A stretch of 11,090 nt of DNA from UBA8437 sp003445035 (GTDB lineage: Bacteria > Planctomycetota > Planctomycetia > Planctomycetales > Planctomycetaceae), in assembly GCA_937901285.1 (NCBI GenBank), contig CALCHI010000305.1, positions 1 to 11,090 on the forward strand. The letters run 5' to 3'. Below, piece by piece: positions 1 through 6,886 of this stretch. Position 1 is the first letter of the stretch. Each line of letters opens with the position of its first letter. The notes beneath the pieces were generated by a model. That model saw only the letters and a program-made list of their open reading frames with translations, made no database searches and was not told the DNA's origin. Made by a program: the position numbers and the translations under genes.

Positions 1-1045
1 CCATCCTCGCGCCGTAGACCACCGCAACGGCCACCACCAAACCAATCGCCACGTAAAGCATCTGTTGATTCGACACCCGGCGTTCGGGCGGCGGTGGCTT
101 GTGGGGATCCATGAAGTCGACGCGTTCGACCACCTGCCCGTTCGCAGCCAGCAGTCCACCGATCGCGGCAACCAGTGCAGGAGATCCAAGAAGCGGTTCG
201 GGGGGTTGTGACTGGAAGTCGATCAGCGGTGTGTCGGCAAGGGAAACAACGTCAACCCGCGGATCCCCCTGGCTGCCGGACATCCGCCCGCGAACGACGT
301 CGACGAGATCCTCGCCGAGCGGCCCGAACAGGACTGCCGAATCGAGTTTGAGATCGGCCACCGAGTTTCCGGCGGCAAACAGGGCACGACTGATCGCCTG
401 CCCGGCGGTCCGCACCGGGTCCGCCTCTCCCGAAAGTGAAGCCGAGTGGGTCAGCACGGTGCATCCGCCCTGGTGGACGGTCACCTCGAGTTGTTCGCGG
501 TCGGCAACGACCACCAAACCGTCATTCTCGTCCTGCGAACCGGAAACGGTTTTCGCGAGGTCCGACAGGGCGAGGCTGCCGACACCGAGGCTCCGAAGTT
601 CAATTCCGGCCGCCGCCAGGTCCCGCACGATCTCGGCAACCGTCGATTTTGCCACGGTGGCCAGCAGGACCGAACGGGTCTCGGCATCTTCCGAGACCGG
701 CAACGGCAGGTAGTCGACGATCAACTGCTCCACCGACAACGTGGACTTCGTCCCCGCCTGATAGCGAACGATCTCGGGCAGGTCCTCATCGGAAACCGGT
801 GGCAATTCCAGCCAACGGGTGACAACATCCTGCTGAGACAACACGACATCGGCCTGCCGGGCCGAGACGCCGGCACCAGAGAGGACGGCTGCCAGCCCGT
901 TGGATTCGTCGGGGAGTTCACCATCGGCGGCGATCGAGGCGCGATCGGCCGAAAACGCGGCGCGGACGCGAATCGCGTGCGGCGTCACCGACGCTTCGAC
1001 ACCGACAATCCGCTCGCCCCAGTGCAATGATAGGAGATCGGCCAT
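1..1045 (-). CDS. PilM/GspL-like type II secretion protein (3' partial)
   Basis: The frame starts at ATG 1045 (MADLLSLHWGERIVGVEAS) and stays open for 348 codons to the left edge, so the C-terminus is outside. Residues 1-310 resemble the cytoplasmic actin-like domain of PilM/GspL: VVLSQQDVVTRWLELPPVSDEDLPEIV (67-93) matches the PilM/GspL segment that precedes RYQAG, and LLATVAKSTVAEIVRDLAAAGIELRSLGVGSLAL (127-160) fits the following subdomain. After VDFMDPHKPPPPERR (309-323) comes a single membrane helix at about 328-346, as expected for GspL, which links GspE to the periplasm. I do not see a clear PilM phosphate motif (DxGxxxT); the equivalent area around 175-200 reads VVVADREQLEVTVHQGG, so ATP binding is doubtful, as in many GspL proteins. 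GspL versus PilM naming is uncertain. Confidence 0.82.
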   Translation of the reverse strand, partial: MADLLSLHWGERIVGVEASVTPHAIRVRAAFSADRASIAADGELPDESNGLAAVLSGAGVSARQADVVLSQQDVVTRWLELPPVSDEDLPEIVRYQAGTKSTLSVEQLIVDYLPLPVSEDAETRSVLLATVAKSTVAEIVRDLAAAGIELRSLGVGSLALSDLAKTVSGSQDENDGLVVVADREQLEVTVHQGGCTVLTHSASLSGEADPVRTAGQAISRALFAAGNSVADLKLDSAVLFGPLGEDLVDVVRGRMSGSQGDPRVDVVSLADTPLIDFQSQPPEPLLGSPALVAAIGGLLAANGQVVERVDFMDPHKPPPPERRVSNQQMLYVAIGLVVAVAVVYGARM

Positions 1046-1206
1046 GGGTCTTTTTCCTACAGGCTTTCAGCCGGAAATTGTCTCGTTGTATCTATCAACC
1101 AAGTTTGGCCCACCAACGCCCCGCTTCCAAACGGGCCGTTCGGTAGGAATCCCGGTTTGTCGTTACGCATTCGTCAAAATCGTTCTGATTGATCCAGTCG
1201 GTCCAG
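1046..1206 (-). other. 161-nt spacer between gspK and the GspL-like gene
   Basis: This is the longest gene-free stretch in the window. On the minus strand it holds an imperfect stem-loop at 1159-1128 (CAAAC, bulged C, GGG, a 15-nt loop, CCC, GTTTG; 8 bp) and a small GGCT-GAA-AGCC hairpin at 1072-1062 just before the ribosome binding site. No T-run follows either. I see no convincing -35/-10 pair, although the length would allow a secondary promoter. Confidence 0.45.
1055..1058 (-). promoter_or_regulatory. Ribosome binding site of the GspL-like gene
   Basis: AGGA on the minus strand, followed by an A-rich spacer of 9 nt before the ATG at 1045. It supports the chosen start. Confidence 0.6.
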
Positions 1207-2880
1207 TTATTCAGGGGGGATCAGCAACTGGTACGAGTACCCCTTCCCCAACTCGGTCAGGTCGCGAACAAAGGTGATCTTGGGCAGGTCGCCGGAAGCA
1301 TCGACAACGGCTTCGAGCCGGGTGAACGGACCACCGACGTCGTAATGACCGACAATCTGCATCCGGAAGACCGAGCCACGAGAGGTCACGTAAGGAGCAA
1401 TTTTGCGCATCCCCTCCAGGTCAACGATCCCCTCGATCACCAGCCATCCCGCCGTGGCGCGTTGTTCCTGGATGTCGGGAGACGACGGTTCGCCGGTCTT
1501 CGAATCGACGGCTCGAGCCGCAAGGATCTCGTCGACCATTTCCTCGGTCATTTGCGGCACGCCTAGCAACACCTCGCGGCGGGCCTGGTTGACGCTGATT
1601 CGTCCATTGATGAAGGGATCCTCGGAAACCGAAACCGAGTCGAGCAGCGTGGGGAGGTACGTCACCATGTCACCGGGACCAGCGTTCCAGGGACTCTCGA
1701 ATGTCAACGTCTGCTCGCCATTTTCCCCCTCCTCGTTGGCCGTCACCGTGACCCCGATCAGGTCATAGATCGATCCGATCTCGCGACGAGATCCTCGGGC
1801 CAAGTTGAGATCTCCACGAGTGACCGGATCCGGAGCCTCGTCACCGGTCCCGGAGACCGGCCAATCCCCGGTCGCGGGATCTTCCGTGGAGCCGTACATC
1901 CTGTAAGCCACGACAAATGCCGCCGTGGCCCCGTCGAACTCCTCTTCGAGGGCATCGTAGAGTTCAGTCAGCAGATCCTGCATGAGGTGAATCTTCTCTT
2001 CACCATCAGCCCGCAGGTTGACTTCTCGAGCAGTCGTCGTGAGCAGGGAACTCCAACCCAGGGCCAGCACACCGTCCGCATCGTCAAACGGGGGCCTGTC
2101 CTCACCGTCATCCTCGTTCGGATCGAGCAGACCATTGCGGTTGGCGTCCTCTCCGTACAGCAACCAGCTGTCGATACCGTTGATCTTGAGCAGTTCGTCG
2201 AGAGACTTGATTGGACCGTTTCGCGGACCATAGTCCAATCCCAACGCGTCGTACTCGCCGAACTCGGCCCCGTATTCCCGGACATCCTCGTCTTCGTCGA
2301 TCCAGTCGAGAATGCAATCGGCGATTTCTTCGGTCATCTGCGGCAATCCCATCAGGATCTCGCGCTGAGCCAGCTCCAGTGGAAGGTTGCCGTTTCCACC
2401 ACCGTCATCACCACCGTCATCGGTGGGCATGTCCGCTTCGAAGTCGGTCGTGTCGAGCTGGAGTGAGAGAATCGCATTGATGTTGATGCGAGCCGATTCA
2501 TCAATCAGGCCGAACCGGATCTGGCGGTATTCGGGATCAGCCTCAATCGGTGCCACCACCGAGAAACGGCCGCGGAGCCCGGGGTTGTCGTTGGAGATGA
2601 CGGTCACGCCCTGGAACTGTTCCGCGTCGTGGTAAAAATCGATCTCGAGGGGATCCAGTGAATCCCCCAGCAACGCAGCCACCAGTTCCACGCCGGAATC
2701 GGCCATGGCCCGGGTCTGGACCTGACGAGCGTACATGCCGGTCGCCTCGGCCTCGACCATCATCATTTCCGAGAAGGTGTAGGCCCCCAGCGTCAACAGC
2801 GACACGACGACCAGGACGACGACCAGCACCGAGCCGGGCCGCGTCTTCTCGTGTCGGGGTGTCCTGGGGCGGGTCTTCAC
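1207..2880 (-). CDS. gspK: GspK, minor pseudopilin of the tip complex (GTG start)
   Basis: A 557-residue protein. GTG at 2880 is the only in-frame start after the gspJ stop and before the signal; the frame is open upstream to an ATG at 3090, but that part overlaps gspJ and looks non-coding. The prepilin-type leader ends at Gly16, then a hydrophobic helix (17-37). Mature position 5 is Val, not Glu, as is usual for GspK. Two SAM-like/helix-hairpin-helix segments are visible: 171-192 with DWIDEDEDVREYGAEF and KSLDELLKINGI after it, and 433-454. An EF-hand-like loop is at 245-256. The C-terminal part (SVFRMQIVGHYDVGGPFTRLE) looks like an added family-specific domain. It is much longer than proteobacterial GspK (about 300-330). 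It terminates with TAA at 1209-1207. There is no clear ribosome binding site. Confidence 0.93.
   Translation of the reverse strand: MKTRPRTPRHEKTRPGSVLVVVLVVVSLLTLGAYTFSEMMMVEAEATGMYARQVQTRAMADSGVELVAALLGDSLDPLEIDFYHDAEQFQGVTVISNDNPGLRGRFSVVAPIEADPEYRQIRFGLIDESARININAILSLQLDTTDFEADMPTDDGGDDGGGNGNLPLELAQREILMGLPQMTEEIADCILDWIDEDEDVREYGAEFGEYDALGLDYGPRNGPIKSLDELLKINGIDSWLLYGEDANRNGLLDPNEDDGEDRPPFDDADGVLALGWSSLLTTTAREVNLRADGEEKIHLMQDLLTELYDALEEEFDGATAAFVVAYRMYGSTEDPATGDWPVSGTGDEAPDPVTRGDLNLARGSRREIGSIYDLIGVTVTANEEGENGEQTLTFESPWNAGPGDMVTYLPTLLDSVSVSEDPFINGRISVNQARREVLLGVPQMTEEMVDEILAARAVDSKTGEPSSPDIQEQRATAGWLVIEGIVDLEGMRKIAPYVTSRGSVFRMQIVGHYDVGGPFTRLEAVVDASGDLPKITFVRDLTELGKGYSYQLLIPPE
2113..2148 (-). 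other. EF-hand-like calcium loop in GspK
   Basis: The 12 residues DANRNGLLDPNE (GspK residues 245-256) fit the EF-hand/dockerin loop pattern: Asp at 1, Asn at 3 and 5, Gly at 6, Leu at 8, Asp at 9 and Glu at 12. More acidic residues follow (DDGEDRPPFDDADG). Calcium binding is known in structures of proteobacterial GspK, so this may be a family-consistent site in a different sequence form. Confidence 0.75.
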
Positions 2881-2924
2881 GGTGTCGTGTCCATCGTTTG
2901 AGAATCTTCGGTTTTGATGTGCTT

Positions 2925-2939
2925 GCCCGGAAACCGGGC
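2925..2939 (-). other. Candidate RNA stem-loop in the gspJ-gspK gap
   Basis: A perfect 6-bp stem with a 3-nt loop, GCCCGG-TTT-CCGGGC on the minus strand, 11 nt after the gspJ stop and 44 nt before the gspK GTG. It is not followed by a T-run, so a stability or processing role is more likely than termination. Confidence 0.5.
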
Positions 2940-2950
2940 GAAGGTGGTCG

Positions 2951-3877
2951 CTAGAAGGCCTCTTCGGAGACCATCGACTCGGCGACCGGCAGGGCCACCA
3001 CGAAACGGTACGTATCGGGAATCGCGTCGGCGGCTGCCGCCTGCAGCGGGTCGTTGGGACCCGGTGCCACAAATCCCAGCGTGATTTCAATCGCGGTGGG
3101 AACCGCTCCCTGCAAGTCGCTGTCCCATTCCTCCACCCAATCGACTCCGTCGAAATAGCGGAAGGTCAACGACACGACCTCGGGAGCGAGAAACTCGGCC
3201 GCCTCGGCCATCAGGATTTCGGTATCCGACGGGGCACTGATCGTGCCGGCCAGTCGGTCCACATCGGCCCGGCCCAGGCCCAGGGGGCCGTCGGCCTGGT
3301 CGTCGATCAGCCCGGCGGCAATGATCGCCGGGTCGTCGGAGAACCGGGCTGCGGCCATGCCTTCGAGTTCGCCACCCGAGAGATCGGCCAGGAACCAGGT
3401 CACCGACCGCTGTTCACTCTCGATAAACAGGGAATCGTCGTCGTCGCTGACGGCAAATCGCCGCGGTGGCACCGGTTTGTTGACGTGCAGTGTCAGCCGC
3501 GTGGCGGTTCCTATCACGCCCAGGCTGTTGAGTTGCGACAGGTCACTTGAGGTGGCGGTCCCGGAATCGTCGACCTCGGCATCGTCTGTGCCTTCTGTGT
3601 CTTCGCTCTCCTCGGAATCATCCAATTCCGCGGTCTCAGGATCGGACGCCACGTACTGCACACTGCGGATGTCCGTCGAGAGCCGTGCGAAGACCGCGCG
3701 GGCCACCTGGCCACGTTTCATCTCCAGTTGCCCGGCATTCTCGTACCGCCAGTGCATGTCGATGGCGGCATAAACGGCCGTCAGCAACATCAGGGCCGTG
3801 CCGATAGCCACGAGCACCTCGATCAAGGTGAACCCCGTCGGAGTCCGGCCACCGCTGGTCGCGGAAAGACGTCTCAT
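2951..3877 (-). CDS. gspJ: GspJ-like minor pseudopilin with an acidic insert
   Basis: A 308-residue minor pseudopilin: prepilin signal RTPTG15|FTLIE, Glu at mature position 5, hydrophobic helix 16-40. The motif FRYFDGVDWVEEWDS (239-253) is typical of GspJ, as is the MKRGQVARAVFARLSTDIR stretch (53-71). GspJ bridges GspI and GspK in the tip complex. The protein is longer than the roughly 200 residues of proteobacterial GspJ, partly because of an acidic low-complexity insert at about 79-105 and an SDDDDS run near 144-149. The ATG overlaps the gspI stop by 4 nt and has a good Shine-Dalgarno site. The stop is TAG at 2953-2951. Confidence 0.9.
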   Translation of the reverse strand: MRRLSATSGGRTPTGFTLIEVLVAIGTALMLLTAVYAAIDMHWRYENAGQLEMKRGQVARAVFARLSTDIRSVQYVASDPETAELDDSEESEDTEGTDDAEVDDSGTATSSDLSQLNSLGVIGTATRLTLHVNKPVPPRRFAVSDDDDSLFIESEQRSVTWFLADLSGGELEGMAAARFSDDPAIIAAGLIDDQADGPLGLGRADVDRLAGTISAPSDTEILMAEAAEFLAPEVVSLTFRYFDGVDWVEEWDSDLQGAVPTAIEITLGFVAPGPNDPLQAAAADAIPDTYRFVVALPVAESMVSEEAF

Positions 3878-4290
3878 GATCCGTCCTCCGCAGCAGCTGC
3901 CGCTTCTTCGATATCGAGAGCCAACTGGGGATCACGGCGAAATCGGACCAGCGAGTAGGTCATCTCTGCCTGGCCGACACCGGGCTGAAATGCGACCGTC
4001 ACGATCAGTTCGAACAGGTCGGTGTGTGGCCCCTCGTTGACCGCCAGGGCCCAACTCCAGTTCGGGTCGTCCTCGAACGGCATCGCCTCCGAGGCTTCCA
4101 TCGACTCGACACCGGCCAGTACCTCGGCCATCTTCGCCTCGGCCCGCACTGTCGCCTGTGTCTCGAGAGCCGCCTGCACCGCCGCGCGGCTCCCCAGCGT
4201 GAACAGCTGCGAGAGCGACGCGAAGGCGGCGACAAAGATCGCCAGCGAGACAAGCACTTCCAGCAGGGTGAAACCGGATCGGCCTTTCAT
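3874..4290 (-). CDS. gspI: GspI-like minor pseudopilin
   Basis: A 138-residue minor pseudopilin with a very short leader, MKGRSG6|FTLLE, Glu at mature position 5 and a hydrophobic helix (7-30). The following stretch rich in Ala and Glu (about 31-62) and the small C-terminal domain fit GspI, which forms the tip complex with GspJ and GspK. Length is normal for GspI. The start codon overlaps the gspH stop (ATGA) and the stop overlaps the gspJ start in the same way, implying translational coupling of H, I and J. The C-terminus is Ala/Glu-rich and ends in DGS. Confidence 0.88.
   Translation of the reverse strand: MKGRSGFTLLEVLVSLAIFVAAFASLSQLFTLGSRAAVQAALETQATVRAEAKMAEVLAGVESMEASEAMPFEDDPNWSWALAVNEGPHTDLFELIVTVAFQPGVGQAEMTYSLVRFRRDPQLALDIEEAAAAAEDGS
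3884..3889 (-). promoter_or_regulatory. Strong ribosome binding site of gspJ inside the end of gspI
   Basis: GGAGGA on the minus strand, 6 nt before the gspJ ATG and within the last codons of gspI (GCG GAG GAC). It supports the gspJ start and the translational coupling of I and J. Confidence 0.8.
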
Positions 4291-4931
4291 CGTTTCACCT
4301 CCGCCAGCGGATTCGCCACGCTGACCCCGCCAGTCAGCGCGCGAACACTGAGACGGCGACTGCGAAGCGCCTCGTCGACGATGTCAAACGACGCGGTGGA
4401 AGCGGTGCCGTCGCTGTAGAACAACACTGGCGACGACCAGCTGGTCTCCATCAGCTTGGACTCGTTGGACAATCCACTGACGGCCAGTTCGTTGAGCGCT
4501 TCGGTGGTAGACGTCGCCTCGTCGGCGGCTGTGAAACTGTAACCCTCGGGAAGTTGGCCGGAAACACGACGAAGGAGTTCAATCTGGTCCTGTTCTTGCT
4601 GCTCGTCACCGTCGATTTCTTCGAACTCGTATGGCACCGCGAGGTAGCGACGGCCTCCGGGCTCAAAACGAAACTGCCAGGTCAACCCCGCGTCCAGTGC
4701 GCGGATACGAGAGCCGGCCAGGTGATTTCGAACCGGAGAGACCGCCTCGTTCATTGAGAGCTGAATGAGCATGCGATCAACTGACGGGTAAGACAAAGCC
4801 GCCATCGCCGCCAACAGGGTCACCACCAGGATCACCTCGATCAACGTCACCCCTCGGCGCAACAGATCCCCACCAGCGGAAGAGTTGCCGCCTGGTACGC
4901 CGGAACGGTGGAGTGCGTTGAAACGGATCAT
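4287..4931 (-). CDS. gspH: GspH-like minor pseudopilin
   Basis: A 214-residue protein with a type IV prepilin signal, LLRRG27|VTLIE, Glu at mature position 5 and a hydrophobic helix at about 28-50. The 27-residue leader is long but there is no internal Met. The C-terminal part has a GspH-like signature, SSPVLFYSDGTASTASFDI (about 165-183), resembling the FYPDGT motif of GspH/FimT proteins. It sits between the major pseudopilin gene and gspI, the usual gspH place. Minor pseudopilins prime and cap the pseudopilus. The start has no good Shine-Dalgarno site nearby; the stop overlaps gspI by 4 nt. Assignment as GspH rests on position plus this motif. Confidence 0.85.
   Translation of the reverse strand: MIRFNALHRSGVPGGNSSAGGDLLRRGVTLIEVILVVTLLAAMAALSYPSVDRMLIQLSMNEAVSPVRNHLAGSRIRALDAGLTWQFRFEPGGRRYLAVPYEFEEIDGDEQQEQDQIELLRRVSGQLPEGYSFTAADEATSTTEALNELAVSGLSNESKLMETSWSSPVLFYSDGTASTASFDIVDEALRSRRLSVRALTGGVSVANPLAEVKR
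4295..4302 (-). promoter_or_regulatory. Strong ribosome binding site of gspI inside the end of gspH
   Basis: GGAGGTGA on the minus strand, a full match to the 16S anti-Shine-Dalgarno complement, 4 nt before the gspI ATG (7 nt counted from GGAGG). It is built from the last codons of gspH and supports the chosen gspI start. Confidence 0.85.
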
Positions 4932-4992
4932 GCCGGTGTTCGCCAGAGTCCTCGAAAGAAAACGGCCAACCGAATCTCGACGCCGAGCCGCC

Positions 4993-5007
4993 GTCGAACC
5001 GGTCGAC
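4993..5007 (-). other. Short stem-loop just after the gspG stop codon
   Basis: GTCGA-CCGGT-TCGAC on the minus strand gives a 5-bp stem with a 5-nt loop, starting 4 nt after the gspG TAG. About 30 nt further on, CGGTTGGCCG followed by TTTTCTTTC (4972-4954) could act as a weak partial terminator, which would lower expression of minor pseudopilins relative to gspG. Both are weak structures. Confidence 0.35.
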
Positions 5008-5011
5008 AGGC

Positions 5012-5488
5012 CTAGAGCTGCTGTTCCATCAGTTCATCGATGTTCGAGATGTCGTCATCACCGCCGTCGGCCCGATCGGGTCCAAACGAGAAGATCAGCG
5101 GCTTGCCGGTGTTGCCGGTGTTTTCGGGGGGCGGGTACTGATACTGCAGCGGTTCACCCCAGGCATCGGTGGGAATCTTCTCGAGATAGGATGCCCGCAC
5201 TTTCCCCTGGTCGTCCTCGGTCATCATCAACAGCATGATGACGTCCTCGGTGGATCCCTCGGGCCAGACCTTGTTGTCGATCTTGTACATCTGCGCCGCC
5301 TTCTCGAAAGCAGCGATGTTGATCCGGGTCAGGTCCTTGTTGGCCTCATCGCTGCGGCCGACGATGTTGGGCACGACCATTGCGGCGATCGCGATCAGGA
5401 TCGCCAGCACTAGCAACACTTCCAGCAGCGTGAAACCGCGACGGCCCGTCCGACGCTGCTGGCCGGCTGTTCGTGAAAAGTTCTTCAT
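5012..5488 (-). CDS. gspG: GspG, major pseudopilin
   Basis: A 158-residue major pseudopilin, the main subunit of the periplasmic pseudopilus. The prepilin signal is RRG18|FTLLE, with cleavage after Gly18 and Glu at mature position 5, followed by a hydrophobic helix (about 19-43). The family features KIPTDAWGEPLQY (about 104-116) and the C-terminal acidic loop GPDRADGGDDDI (136-147) are present; the latter corresponds to the calcium-binding loop known in GspG proteins. A clear Shine-Dalgarno site lies 7 nt ahead of the ATG. As the most abundant component it should be made in excess, which fits the strong ribosome binding site and the stem-loop in the upstream gap. The leader, at 18 residues, is a little long but carries the expected basic residues. 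Confidence 0.97.
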   Translation of the reverse strand: MKNFSRTAGQQRRTGRRGFTLLEVLLVLAILIAIAAMVVPNIVGRSDEANKDLTRINIAAFEKAAQMYKIDNKVWPEGSTEDVIMLLMMTEDDQGKVRASYLEKIPTDAWGEPLQYQYPPPENTGNTGKPLIFSFGPDRADGGDDDISNIDELMEQQL

Positions 5489-5495
5489 GGTATTG

Positions 5496-5501
5496 CTCTC
5501 C
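5496..5501 (-). promoter_or_regulatory. Ribosome binding site of gspG
   Basis: GGAGAG on the minus strand, 7 nt before the gspG ATG. It is clearer than the sites ahead of gspE, gspF, gspH and gspK, in keeping with higher need for the major pseudopilin. Confidence 0.7.
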
Positions 5502-5527
5502 GTTCGGATACGACGTTTTTGTTTGAA

Positions 5528-5544
5528 CGCGGAACAGCTCCGCG
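5528..5544 (-). other. Candidate RNA stem-loop in the gspF-gspG gap
   Basis: A perfect 6-bp stem with a 5-nt loop, CGCGGA-GCTGT-TCCGCG on the minus strand, followed by an A-rich single-stranded stretch (TTCAAACAAAAACG). It starts about 56 nt and ends about 39 nt ahead of the gspG ATG. The lack of a T-run argues against termination; a processing or stabilising element at the 5' side of gspG mRNA is possible. Confidence 0.5.
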
Positions 5545-5593
5545 AGAAAGGTGTTGGCAGAAACCACTGTCTGGAAGACTGGACGAAACCCGG

Positions 5594-6817
5594 CTAGATG
5601 GTGCCCGAACTCTGGAAGACCGGCAGCAACAGCGCGGCGACAACAAACAGGATCACTCCCGCGATCATCATCAGCATCACCGGTTCCAGGAACCGGACAC
5701 CGAGTTCCAGTTGCCGGTAGGTGCGGCGTTCGAGGTTCTCGGAAATGTCGATCAGGACCTGCTCGAGATTGTTGGATTCCTCACCCACGGCGATCATCTC
5801 GATGATCTCGTCAGCGAATTGGCCACTGGCTCCCAGCGGTCCTGCCAGCGACTTGCCGTCCTGGACGGCGTCGGCTGCCGTGTTGATGGCTCGTGCCAGC
5901 ACCTGGTTGCCTGAGGCGTCCTTGGCAATTCTCAGCGAGTTGAGAATCGGCACGCCGTTATGCAGCAGGGTTCCCAGGATCCGGCAGAATCGCGCGGTGG
6001 ACAGGCTGCGGATCACGCCCAGCTTGAGCCGCAAGCCATCGGTGAGCCATCGCCCGGTCTCGGACCGAGACCACATCGAGCTTCCGAAGATGGTCCCGAC
6101 CAGGGCAACCAGCATCAGCATCCAGACCTGCACGACACTGCCCTCAAACAACGGGGCCTGCAGAAATCCGCTGATGCCCAGCAACGTGGTCGTGGCCCAG
6201 GGAAGCTCTCCCTGTTTGCTGAGCCGATCAAAAATCGGCTCGAATTTCGGCACGAACCAGATGATCATGATCGTGACGACGGTGAAACCGGTGGCGACCA
6301 GAAAGGCCGGGTAGGCGATCGCCCCCAGGACACGTCCCTTGAGGTCTTCCTGGTGATCGGTGAACGTCGCAATTCGCTTGAGCACGTCCTCGAGAAACCC
6401 GCCCTCCTCGCCGGCGCGGACCATGCTGACGATCAGGTCGTTGAAGACCCGCGGGTGTTGTCCCAACGCGGTGGCCAGCGGTGTTCCGTCAGCCACCCGG
6501 TCACGGACATCAGCAAGAACGAGTTTCAGGGATCCGACCTTGGTCTGCCGATCGAGCAGGTCCAGCGAGCGAAGCAGGGGAACACCACTGCGGAGCAGGT
6601 CGGCCAGTTGGCTGAAGAACGTCGCCAGCAACCGCACCTTGACCTTGCGGCCGGCGTACTTCTGCTGCTGGACTTCTTTCTCGGCCAGCGCGATGGAGAG
6701 CGGAAACAGGCTGCGTCCGGTCAGCGAACTGGCCGCCTCGGCCTGGGTCGCTGCGGTAAGCACCCCGGCCACTTCACGGCCGGTCAACTCTCGAGCTGTG
6801 TACTGAAATTCCGGCAT
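5594..6817 (-). CDS. gspF: GspF, type II secretion inner-membrane platform protein
   Basis: A 407-residue inner-membrane protein on which GspE and the GspL-like protein dock. The start MPEFQYTARE is characteristic of the GspF/PilC family. Two T2SSF repeats are visible: about 65-190 (FFSQLADLLRSGVPLLRSL, later MVRAGEEGGFLEDVL) and about 272-400 (FCRILGTLLHNGVPILNSL, later IAVGEESNNLEQVL). Hydrophobic segments lie near 167-189, 228-246 and 377-400. Length matches the family. It follows gspE after a 69-nt gap containing a stem-loop, and the ribosome binding site is weak, so expression may depend on readthrough translation or on the RNA structure. Confidence 0.97.
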   Translation of the reverse strand: MPEFQYTARELTGREVAGVLTAATQAEAASSLTGRSLFPLSIALAEKEVQQQKYAGRKVKVRLLATFFSQLADLLRSGVPLLRSLDLLDRQTKVGSLKLVLADVRDRVADGTPLATALGQHPRVFNDLIVSMVRAGEEGGFLEDVLKRIATFTDHQEDLKGRVLGAIAYPAFLVATGFTVVTIMIIWFVPKFEPIFDRLSKQGELPWATTTLLGISGFLQAPLFEGSVVQVWMLMLVALVGTIFGSSMWSRSETGRWLTDGLRLKLGVIRSLSTARFCRILGTLLHNGVPILNSLRIAKDASGNQVLARAINTAADAVQDGKSLAGPLGASGQFADEIIEMIAVGEESNNLEQVLIDISENLERRTYRQLELGVRFLEPVMLMMIAGVILFVVAALLLPVFQSSGTI

Positions 6818-6830
6818 CGGATCACTCGGC

Positions 6831-6854
6831 CCCGCAGGCCACCCTGCCAGCGGG
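6831..6854 (-). other. Candidate RNA stem-loop in the gspE-gspF gap
   Basis: On the minus strand CCCGC-T-GGC-AGGGTG-GCC-T-GCGGG folds as 5 bp, a T.T mismatch, 3 bp and a 6-nt loop. It ends 13 nt before the gspF ATG, so it could limit ribosome access. No T-run follows, so it is not an intrinsic terminator. Confidence 0.5.
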
Positions 6855-6886
6855 AATGGTCAAAAGTTGGGGTCGGAAACGATCCG

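Noticed and set aside
446..1030. 194-codon plus-strand frame
   Set aside because: It is antisense to the PilM/GspL-like gene, which has a matching start, ribosome binding site, family motifs and a membrane helix.
1046..1206. Promoter for the GspL-like gene, e.g. TTGACG near 1170 or TTGGTG near 1117
   Set aside because: No -10 box with acceptable match follows at proper spacing, and planctomycete promoter consensus is not well enough known to call one by eye.
2881..3090. Extension of GspK to the ATG at 3090
   Set aside because: The added 70 residues overlap the end of gspJ in another frame, are Arg/Trp/Pro-rich and would put the prepilin leader 86 residues from the N-terminus. GTG 2880 gives a normal leader.
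4954..4972. Intrinsic terminator between gspG and gspH
   Set aside because: The stem before the TTTTCTTTC run is only 3-4 bp. It is mentioned as a weak possibility in the stem-loop entry but not annotated as a terminator.
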